A DNA stretch of 64,000 nt from Actinomycetes bacterium (GTDB lineage Bacteria; Actinomycetota; Acidimicrobiia; Acidimicrobiales; RAAP-2), in contig JAJYVS010000001.1 in the NCBI GenBank assembly GCA_021791895.1, forward strand, positions 107,516 through 171,515, written 5' to 3'. The first letter of the stretch is position 1. Every line of letters starts with the position of its first letter. Positions 57,917 to 64,000 of this stretch are shown here, in pieces. The notes under the pieces are model-generated. The model made no database searches and was not told where the DNA came from. It was given only the letters and a program-made list of their open reading frames with translations. Made by a program: the position numbers and the translations under genes.

Positions 57917-59584
57917 ATGGCACACCAAAGCATCGGTCTGGACATCGGCACCAGCGCCATCCGTGCGGTCGAACTCACCATCGACGAGGGACGGCGCCCG
58001 GTTCTCGAGAACTTCGGGCAGGTCGGGCTCCAACCAGGCTGCGTCGTAGAGGGCGAGGTTCGCGACGAGGCCCGACTGGCCGAGGCCCTCCAACGTCTGT
58101 GGCGTGAGGGCCGCTTCGGGCATCGGCAGGTCCGGGTCGGCGTCGCCGGTCTTCGGGCGATCATCCGAGAGATCGACATGCCGTTCTTGACGCCGACCGA
58201 ACTCGACTCGGCGGTCCGGTTCAAAGCCGACGAGGTCCTCCCGTTCTCCCTGAACGAGACGGTCCTCTCCTCCAAGGTGCTCGCCCAGGTGGAGTCCCCC
58301 GAGGGACCTCCGATGCTGCGGGTGTCGGTGGGGGCGGCCCATGCCGAGGTCGTCGAATCCCTGGTCCGAGCTTTGGAACGGGCCGGTTTCGAGCCGGTTT
58401 CGATCGACCTCCAGGCTTCCGCGTTGGCCCGGGCGGTCGCAGATCCCCGCTACCAGCAACCCGAGGCCATCGTCTCGATCGGTGCGGCGCTCACGATGAT
58501 CGTCGTCCACCAGAGCGGGAAGCTCGAGTTTGTTCGGACGCTCGACAAGGCGGGGGAAACCATCACGGCGGCGATCGCCGGGACCCTCGACCTTCCGCAT
58601 CGCGACGCCGAAGCGGCCAAACGGCGCCTGGGGTTCCCCGGTGCTCACGACTCGATGGCCGCCGGGGCTTGCGAGCGGGCCATCACTGACCTGGTCAACG
58701 AGATCCACAGCTCGATCCGGTTCTTCAACTCGTTGCCCGGCCGCCAACCGGTCGGGCGCATCCAGGTGACCGGTGGAGGCTCTCGTTCGGCCGGCTTGGT
58801 CAAATTGATGCAGGAGACGGCGGGGGTCCCCGTTGCCGTCGCCTCACCGCTCTCCGCCCTCGACATGTCCGACCTGCCGCTCACGCCCGAACAGGCGGCC
58901 GAGGTCGACACCGTGGTGGCGGTGCCGGTGGGCATGGCCTTGCCCGATCCCGCCGGACGCTCTTTCAACCTGCTCCCGGAGTCAGCGAGGGTCCGTTCGC
59001 TCGAAAAGCGCGCGCACAAGTACCTGCTCCGAGCTGCCGCCGCGGTGGTGGCGCTCATCATCGGCCTGACGGCCATGCGGTTCCTGCAGGTCCATAGCGC
59101 CGAGGGTCACCTGAACGCGATCAACCTGATCAACAACACCATCAAGAACGTCGAGATCCCCAAGTACGACAAGGCGCTCGTCCTGCGTAATCAGGTCGAG
59201 AGCCAATCGGCGCAGATCGTGCCGACGCTGAAGAAGGAAGTCGACTGGCTGGTGGTGCTGAACCAGATCGCCCAGTACATTCCGGCCAGCGCAACCCTCC
59301 AGAACGTCAACCTCGCCGCGGCGTCGGTGCCGGGTCAGGGTTCGCCGCCGACCAACAGCCAGTCGCTCGGAACGGTCACCGCCCTCGTGCTCACCAAGAC
59401 CCTGAACGACGTCACCGTTTGGGGACAGGCGCTCAGTCAATCGCCGATCTTCGACCTGTCCGACCTGAGTTCCAGCGTCTCGGGGTCCTCCCAGGTGGGC
59501 GGGGTTAGCTTCTCGACCTCGCTCGATATCTTGAACGGAGCAAAGTCCCAGCGTTTAGGGTCCTTCGAGGTGCCCAAGTCATGA
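57917..59584 (+). CDS. PilM-PilN fusion, type IV pilus alignment complex
   Basis: This 555-residue protein joins an actin-like PilM (1-340) to a PilN (345-555). The PilM part has IGLDIGTSAIRAVELTIDEG, AVRFKADEVLPFSLNETVLS, AIVSIGAALTMIVVHQSGKL and RIQVTGGGSRSAGLVKLMQE. The PilN part has the FNLLPESAR motif (near 350), a transmembrane helix (AAAAVVALIIGLTAMRFL) and a coiled-coil/ferredoxin-like periplasmic-side domain. In most bacteria PilM binds a short NLLP peptide at the PilN N-terminus; here that contact is within one chain. AAGGG precedes ATG 57917. Confidence 0.87.
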   Translation: MAHQSIGLDIGTSAIRAVELTIDEGRRPVLENFGQVGLQPGCVVEGEVRDEARLAEALQRLWREGRFGHRQVRVGVAGLRAIIREIDMPFLTPTELDSAVRFKADEVLPFSLNETVLSSKVLAQVESPEGPPMLRVSVGAAHAEVVESLVRALERAGFEPVSIDLQASALARAVADPRYQQPEAIVSIGAALTMIVVHQSGKLEFVRTLDKAGETITAAIAGTLDLPHRDAEAAKRRLGFPGAHDSMAAGACERAITDLVNEIHSSIRFFNSLPGRQPVGRIQVTGGGSRSAGLVKLMQETAGVPVAVASPLSALDMSDLPLTPEQAAEVDTVVAVPVGMALPDPAGRSFNLLPESARVRSLEKRAHKYLLRAAAAVVALIIGLTAMRFLQVHSAEGHLNAINLINNTIKNVEIPKYDKALVLRNQVESQSAQIVPTLKKEVDWLVVLNQIAQYIPASATLQNVNLAAASVPGQGSPPTNSQSLGTVTALVLTKTLNDVTVWGQALSQSPIFDLSDLSSSVSGSSQVGGVSFSTSLDILNGAKSQRLGSFEVPKS

Positions 59585-60162
59585 GCACCGAATTGCTGGC
59601 GGTCTTCCGGAGCCGCAAGATCCTCATCTTCGCCGCGGTCGGTCTGGTCATCCTGCTCATCTGGGTCGAGGCGGTATTCAACCCTGAAGGACACAAACTC
59701 GCGTCGGTGAACGCCAACGTCCAGGCTGCACAGACCCAGCAGAGCGCCCTGCAGGCCCGCCTCGACCGCTTGAAGGTGTACTCGAGCGAGTCGGGCCAGT
59801 TCCAGGCGCTGGCGCAGAGGCTCAGTGCCGCCGTCCCGTCCTCGACCGGCGTCTACGGCTACATCACCGCCATCTCGACTGCTGCGTCGACCGCCGGGAT
59901 GAAGGTCGCGAGCATCTCCCCGTCCCAAGTCACCTCGGAGGGCACGCTGGAGGTCGTTCCGATCGTGGTCACGGCGAGCGGCACGTACAGTCAGACGCTC
60001 GCGTTCATCCAGGCGCTCTACGCCCTCCCCCGCCTGACCGTCATCAACCAGGTCAGTATCAGCGGAGGCGGGACTGGGACCAACCGCAACACCGTGCTCA
60101 GCGATCAGCTGGACCTCGACATCTTCTCCACCCAGTCGTCGACCCAAGCCGCGTCGGGATGA
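59581..60162 (+). CDS. pilO: PilO-like alignment protein
   Basis: This 193-residue protein has a short cytoplasmic N-terminus, one TM helix (ILIFAAVGLVILLIWVEAVF), a coiled coil (AAQTQQSALQARLDRLKVYS) and a ferredoxin-like domain (VYGYITAISTAASTAGMKVA, EVVPIVVTASGTYSQTLAFI). This is the PilO layout. It overlaps pilMN (ATGA) and the following lipoprotein gene (ATGA), giving tight stoichiometry. Confidence 0.88.
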   Translation: MSTELLAVFRSRKILIFAAVGLVILLIWVEAVFNPEGHKLASVNANVQAAQTQQSALQARLDRLKVYSSESGQFQALAQRLSAAVPSSTGVYGYITAISTAASTAGMKVASISPSQVTSEGTLEVVPIVVTASGTYSQTLAFIQALYALPRLTVINQVSISGGGTGTNRNTVLSDQLDLDIFSTQSSTQAASG

Positions 60163-60410
60163 GGGTGATGACCGTGCCGCCGCGGGCCAGACGGTTGACG
60201 ATACGGATCGCCGGGATCGTGGCGGCCGGGTTGCTGGCCGCCGCCTGCTCGGCTGGCGCACCGACGGCCACACCGCCCAAAGCCGTCCCGAGCTCGGGCA
60301 AGGCTTCGACCACGACCACCACCGTTCCGAGCACCTCGACGACCTTGCCCCAATGCGGGGCGACGAGAGACCCTCTCGACCCCACCGACTCCTCGGCACC
60401 GAACTGCTGA
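60159..60410 (+). CDS. Small lipoprotein in the PilP position
   Basis: This 83-residue protein has a basic signal peptide (PPRARRLTIRIAGIVAAGLL) and lipobox AAAC at about residue 30, followed by a Thr/Ser/Pro-rich mature part and two Cys (LPQCGATRD, terminal C). It overlaps pilO by ATGA. In diderm loci this place is taken by the PilP lipoprotein, but no PilP domain is visible; the mature chain is only about 53 residues. It may cap or anchor the alignment complex. Confidence 0.65.
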   Translation: MRVMTVPPRARRLTIRIAGIVAAGLLAAACSAGAPTATPPKAVPSSGKASTTTTTVPSTSTTLPQCGATRDPLDPTDSSAPNC

Positions 60411-60513
60411 TCGGGCCGGGGCGGAGGTCACTTCGGCCTCGGACGAAGCGCCGCTCTTCGGGCGACCACGGGCTGTCTCGGTCCGAGGGAATCTCCCGTT
60501 CACCCGTCGAGGT

Positions 60514-61902
60514 CTACGCGTGCACCCTCTCGGGAGGCGGATCGACGGGGCATTCCTCGAGCTGACGTTTGTCCGCCGCCCCCGCCTCCGACCTCGACGG
60601 TGCGGCCGATGCCAAGATCACGGCCAGAAGGATCACGATCGGCGTCCACCATTCCCAAGGACCGAGGAACCGATAGCTCCACCAGGTGATCAGGGTGCCT
60701 GCAGCGATCGCCACGCCGAGGCGCGGATACGAGCGGGCAGCGAGAACGAAGGCGATCGCCAGAGGGGGCCAGAGGTAGAAGGGGTCCATCACCGACTCGA
60801 ACACGCACCGCAAACCGAGAGCGACCGCACACTGCCAGACCACCTGCGACGGTCCCGGGCGACGACGGAAGACGTAGACGCCGATCAGGAGGGCGAAGGC
60901 GATGGCGATGAGCCGTCCTGGACCGGCAGCCACGACGGGACCGGCGGTGGTGTGGACAGTAAATCCGGTGACCGTCGGCGACCCGTTCGGGAGCGTCGTG
61001 AAGAAGAACCGTTTCGTCGTCGCCGGTTGCGCGGGTGAGAGGACCGGCGCCAGGGCCAGCCAGGGGGTTGCATGATCGACGGTGGGGAAGTTCGGCTGCT
61101 TGAACAGAGCCTCGGTCGTGGCCCGCCACGACTGCTCGAGCGGGATCGCGAGGAGGGCGGCAGCGGGGAGCGTGCAACGCAGGGCCAGTTTCGGCCACTC
61201 CCGTACCGGCACCAGCGCCACCAGCACTGGGACCATCAGGACGACCAGGGGTTGGATGGCCAACGCCAGGCCGACCAGCCAACCGGCCGAGCGCCACCTG
61301 CCCTTCACGACCGCGAGGAGGCCCCACAGAACGAACGCCAGGGCCAGCGGATCTTCGGGATGACCCCAGATGCCCACGACCGGCCAGAGGAGCACCGCCT
61401 CGACGATGGACAGCAGCACCCTCCTCTGACGTTCCAGCCCGAGTTGCTCGGCCAGCGCATCGAGCGGGATGAGTACGACGGCCCCGATCGCAGCTTCGTA
61501 GGGACCGAGCACCAACCATCCGGTCGGGTGGGGAAGCCCGTAGGGGAAGGACATCGACAGGTGCAGGTTGCTCACGAGCAGGGCAACCGGCGTGAGGACG
61601 ACGCTGATCCCGGGCAACGTGACCAGGCCCGTCCCGTGTCCGAACACGTCGCCGATGTCTCCCCAGCCGATGAACTGCGCGGTCCGCAAGGTGCCCCAGA
61701 TGTCACCCGGTGCGATCCAGGCCGAGACATGGCGGACGAGAGGGCCCCACGAGAGGCTGTAAGCCATCGTCACCGCTACCACCGCGGCCATCAGCACGAC
61801 CGGAACCCGTCGACGATTGCCGAGATCGGCGAGGGCATGAGAGCGCGAGACGGCCCGCTCCACCGACTCGGGGGCCGACGAGTGCTCGAGAATCTCGATC
61901 AT
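60514..61902 (-). CDS. GT87-like polytopic membrane glycosyltransferase (GT-C type)
   Basis: This 462-residue protein has ten or more hydrophobic helices, an N-terminal cytoplasmic tail (MIEILEHSSAPESVERAVSR), and the DUF2029/GT87 style with external acidic/aromatic loops (VVGIWGHPEDPLALAFVLWG, ATPWLALAP, MDPFYLWPPLAIAFVL). The pattern G-H-P-E-D-P-L resembles the polyprenyl-phosphomannose-dependent mannosyltransferase loop. It might glycosylate the pilin or a wall lipid, as it directly follows pilA on the same strand; that is inference. ATG 61902 is adopted. Confidence 0.72.
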   Translation of the reverse strand: MIEILEHSSAPESVERAVSRSHALADLGNRRRVPVVLMAAVVAVTMAYSLSWGPLVRHVSAWIAPGDIWGTLRTAQFIGWGDIGDVFGHGTGLVTLPGISVVLTPVALLVSNLHLSMSFPYGLPHPTGWLVLGPYEAAIGAVVLIPLDALAEQLGLERQRRVLLSIVEAVLLWPVVGIWGHPEDPLALAFVLWGLLAVVKGRWRSAGWLVGLALAIQPLVVLMVPVLVALVPVREWPKLALRCTLPAAALLAIPLEQSWRATTEALFKQPNFPTVDHATPWLALAPVLSPAQPATTKRFFFTTLPNGSPTVTGFTVHTTAGPVVAAGPGRLIAIAFALLIGVYVFRRRPGPSQVVWQCAVALGLRCVFESVMDPFYLWPPLAIAFVLAARSYPRLGVAIAAGTLITWWSYRFLGPWEWWTPIVILLAVILASAAPSRSEAGAADKRQLEECPVDPPPERVHA

Positions 61903-61947
61903 GGGTCCTGTCCTGAGAACGTCACGAACGGGCGAACTCGCTAGCGC

Positions 61948-61981
61948 GAGGAGGGTCTCGCCGCACGGCGAGACCCTCCTC
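61948..61981. terminator. 15-bp perfect stem-loop downstream of pilA
   Basis: GAGGAGGGTCTCGCC (61948-61962) pairs perfectly with GGCGAGACCCTCCTC (61967-61981) around GCAC, 48 bp after the pilA stop on the minus strand. No T-tract follows. It may terminate, or process and stabilise, the abundant pilin mRNA. Confidence 0.75.
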
Positions 61982-62028
61982 CGCAACTAGCTCTCACAGT
62001 GCGGTGGGCTTACCCACCGGTGCACCGT

Positions 62029-62604
62029 TTAGTACTGGGACGTCCAACTCAGGCTGGCGGGAAGGGTGGTGCTGCAAGCACTGGTGCTCTCCGCCCAACT
62101 CGCGTACTTGATGCCCAGGCTCGTCGGTGTGCCCGTCAGGCTCCCGGTCGTCCCCTCGTTGTCCACAACGGCCCAGCACGTACCGCTCTGGGAGTAGGCA
62201 ACCAGCAGCAGCTGCTGGCCGTCGGTCGCGACGTCGACCGCGATGTTGTTGGATCCCGTGGTGGCCGAGCCGGTCTCGAACGTGATGTTCGGCTCTGCCG
62301 AGCTCAGCGACGACACCTCAAGCGAGGCGGCAGTCGCGTACGTCCCGCCGTTGGCATAGCCCGCCTTGGCCGACGTGAGGGCGTTGGTCAGGTTCGACTG
62401 AACCGCACGGTCCTCAGCGCCGTTCTTCACCCCGAGGAAAGTCGGGATGGCGATGGCGAGCAGGATAGCCATGATGAGGAGCACGACCATGAGCTCAATG
62501 AGGGTGAAGCCAGCTTCGGCTCCCTCCAACTCGGTACGACCCCTCTTTTGGTCATAGGCTCGTCGCAACGCGCGCGCGAACCGTGGAATTTTGCCTGATT
62601 CCAT
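62029..62604 (-). CDS. pilA: Type IV major pilin
   Basis: This 191-residue prepilin has a long basic 32-residue leader ending in G, then FTLIELMVVLLIMAILLAIA with Glu at +5 (cleavage after G32). The helix continues to IPTFLGVKNGAEDRAVQSNLTNALTSA. The globular part is Ser/Thr/Gly-rich with two Cys (GTCWAVV, TSACSTT) likely forming the C-terminal disulfide loop. The leader is longer than in classical type IVa pilins. AGGGAGGATTTC lies before ATG 62604. It is separated from the rest of the pil genes by the GT87-like gene and a hairpin. Confidence 0.93.
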   Translation of the reverse strand: MESGKIPRFARALRRAYDQKRGRTELEGAEAGFTLIELMVVLLIMAILLAIAIPTFLGVKNGAEDRAVQSNLTNALTSAKAGYANGGTYATAASLEVSSLSSAEPNITFETGSATTGSNNIAVDVATDGQQLLLVAYSQSGTCWAVVDNEGTTGSLTGTPTSLGIKYASWAESTSACSTTLPASLSWTSQY

Positions 62605-62904
62605 GACGGAAATCCTCCCTGATGGATTACTGCTCCGTATATGTCAATGATCACGAGCCAAATCAGCTCGCCGGAAAAACGTAACCCCTCGCGCGGCGGA
62701 ATTCGCGGATGGTTGCGATCTCCAAATCGGTCGTGGACCAGGCAGTCCCGTTCACGGATAACCACAAATTCGCCTGGCCCTTCCGATACGCTGCGCGATA
62801 GGTCGACGTCAGAGGTTTCCGGTATGCCCGAGCCGAATGCCTCCGCCAGGGATGGCGACCCGAACGGCGGACGCCGGGGGCAGGCGTCGGGAGGATTTCA
62901 TTCG
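62605..62904. promoter_or_regulatory. Divergent intergenic region between pilA and the proline-rich gene
   Basis: This 300-bp stretch is AT-richer than its surroundings, especially 62610-62720. It must hold the pilA promoter and probably the promoter of the proline-rich gene. The two Shine-Dalgarno regions (62613-62620 minus; 62889-62895 plus) share GGGAGGATTTC. I see no convincing gene; a weak minus-strand reading frame lacks family features. Confidence 0.5.
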
Positions 62905-64000
62905 ATGTCATTGCATGACCTTCCGGTTGGTCGTCGGCGTGACGACCAACCGGACTACGTCCAAGCTTCGGGTGTCTCCTCGGCTCCGCCCTGGGATTCG
63001 GTGCTGGATCGGCTCGCCAAGCTCGAGCGGTCCCATGCTGAGCTCGCTCGCCTGGTCACGAGCATTCACGAGGCCCTGCCTCCGGAAATCGCCGCCGCGA
63101 CGGGTCGAACGCTGGCGCTAGGTTCGCCGATCGATCCGATCACCGCCCCACCGACCATCGCCGCGAACCGCCAACCGATCGTCGGGATGCCTCCGCCCCT
63201 GCCACCGCCTCCGCCGCCTCTACCGGACTCATCGACGCAGTCGATCGATCCTCTGGCCCCGTACTACGAAGCTCCAGACCCGTGGGCAGCCCCAACTCCA
63301 GACGGTGAGACGTTCTTCAGACCGCTTGAGGACGGGCCCGGGCTCGCGGAGCCCCCACAGCGTTCGAAGCGTCGTCTTTTCCGCGGTCGAAAGGCCTCCA
63401 AGGAGGCGAAGGCACGGATCGCGGCGGAGTTCGCCGCGCCACCACCTCCACCCGGATTCTTCTCGCCTCCTGCTGCCTCGACAGAACTGGGCTCCCCGGC
63501 CATGTTCGAGACGGCTGTGATCGATTTGGGTCAACAAATGGCCCCAGCACCGCAGCCCGTTGCCGGCGGAACCGACCCGAGCGTCCCCCAGACCGCCGTC
63601 GGGTTCGCGACCGACTTCCCCAGCCCGGGCCTCGCGGCTCCGCCGGGGTGGTTCGGTTCGTCCGCCGAGGAAGAGGTTGCCCCAGCGCCTCTCCCCGCCA
63701 CGGGCTTTACCGCCGATCTGGCCCAGTCCGCAGACGTGCTGTCGCGCTCACGAGCGGACCTGACGTCTCCCACGGACCTGCAATTCGACGCGCCAACTTC
63801 TCCCGCGCCGCCGGTCGCCCCCGGGTTCGGAACGTTCGGGACGACCATGGAGACCCCGATCACGCCGTCTACCCCGAGTGCTGCCCCGCCGCCGCCTCCT
63901 CCGGGGTTCGCACCCGACGCCGCGATGCCGCCGCCTCCTCCGGGGTTCGCACCCGACGCCGCGATGCCGCCGCCTCCTCCGGGGTTCGCACCCGACACCG
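62905..64000 (+). CDS. Large proline-rich repeat protein, 3' end beyond window
   Basis: At least 365 residues are visible and the frame stays open at the window end. After a short N-terminus (MSLHDLPVGRRRDD) comes a coiled coil (WDSVLDRLAKLERSHAELAR), then a long disordered Pro/Ala/Ser region with a basic island (RSKRRLFRGRKASKEAKAR) and, from 63889, 13-residue repeats PPPPPGFAPDAAM. There is no signal peptide, so it is probably cytoplasmic. ATG 62905 is chosen because GGGAGGA lies 9 nt upstream, a leader shared with divergent pilA; ATG 62824 is the in-frame alternative. A role with the pilus machine is inferred only from position. Confidence 0.72.
   Translation, partial: MSLHDLPVGRRRDDQPDYVQASGVSSAPPWDSVLDRLAKLERSHAELARLVTSIHEALPPEIAAATGRTLALGSPIDPITAPPTIAANRQPIVGMPPPLPPPPPPLPDSSTQSIDPLAPYYEAPDPWAAPTPDGETFFRPLEDGPGLAEPPQRSKRRLFRGRKASKEAKARIAAEFAAPPPPPGFFSPPAASTELGSPAMFETAVIDLGQQMAPAPQPVAGGTDPSVPQTAVGFATDFPSPGLAAPPGWFGSSAEEEVAPAPLPATGFTADLAQSADVLSRSRADLTSPTDLQFDAPTSPAPPVAPGFGTFGTTMETPITPSTPSAAPPPPPPGFAPDAAMPPPPPGFAPDAAMPPPPPGFAPDT
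63889..64000 (+). repeat. 39-bp tandem coding repeat
   Basis: Nearly identical 39-bp units begin at 63889, 63928 and 63967 (the last cut by the window end). Each encodes PPPPPGFAPDAAM. The near-perfect DNA identity suggests recent expansion. Confidence 0.85.

Noticed and set aside
60159..60410. Calling the small lipoprotein pilP
   Set aside because: Gene order fits, but the mature chain is too short and has no PilP beta-sandwich or secretin-binding features.
62663..62911. 82-codon minus-strand frame upstream of pilA
   Set aside because: It has no family features and overlaps the likely divergent promoter region and the start of the proline-rich gene.

Overview
The window comes from a high-GC actinobacterium, most likely class Acidimicrobiia or a close relative. 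This is inferred from gene content, since no rRNA is present. Supporting genes are a one-polypeptide KGD-type 2-oxoglutarate decarboxylase/dehydrogenase, CofC for F420 synthesis, a fused PafB-PafC regulator, an H1-like Lys/Ala/Pro protein in a gpsA-cofC neighbourhood resembling mycobacterial hupB, a SARP/BTAD regulator, and a type IV pilus locus with no visible secretin gene. Gene starts point to much leaderless transcription: a TANNNT box lies exactly 6-7 nt before the start codon of at least ten genes.

Layout. 1-3067: the end of a lipid-metabolism operon (thiolase, DUF35 partner, double CaiB/BaiF CoA-transferase). 3087-4109: two divergent GNAT acetyltransferases. 4281-7049: a 2[4Fe-4S] ferredoxin, a structured leader, and three genes encoding two ferritin-like (diiron) proteins and an unrecognised partner; this is the best candidate here for an undescribed redox system. 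7054-10890: accessory and decaying DNA, with an ABM monooxygenase, a secreted HNH-like lipoprotein, a frameshifted TetR gene, a frameshifted CocE-type hydrolase cut off next to an ISL3-type transposase remnant, and an intact CcdA/MazF-like toxin-antitoxin pair beside tRNA-Val(TAC). 11155-13444: inositol-phosphatase-like enzyme and small unknown genes. 13572-17115: an overlapping three-gene unit of sigma-like protein, membrane-anchored Ser/Thr/Pro-rich protein and membrane SARP/BTAD protein.

17125-20587 (minus) is a tightly overlapping unit of alpha/beta hydrolase, membrane MurF-like ligase and D-Ala-D-Ala ligase, facing a compact UvrD-like helicase. 22398-28849 (minus) runs kgd, NYN-RNase/S1 fusion, fabZ-like dehydratase, xthA. 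28949-38636 is mostly housekeeping: hydrolase plus SLC13-like permease, rpiB-rnhB-DMT transporter, GH38 alpha-mannosidase, gpsA, cofC and an LmbE deacetylase. 38708-42383 holds the H1-like protein, a 529-bp intergenic region with alternating purine-pyrimidine tracts, and a convergent pair of a VirD4-type coupling ATPase and a short MobF relaxase. 42427-47936 holds pafBC, a CtaG-like assembly factor, a lipoprotein plus flippase pair and a secreted protein.

47962-64000 is a type IV pilus locus: pilC, pilT, pilB, pilD, a second pilT, a pilM-pilN fusion, pilO, a small lipoprotein in the pilP position, pilA, and a large proline-rich repeat protein that runs off the window end and shares its translation-initiation sequence with pilA. 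A carboxyltransferase-like gene and a GT87-type membrane protein are interspersed. The motor ATPases, inner-membrane platform, alignment complex, peptidase and pilin could together build and retract a pilus without an outer-membrane pore.
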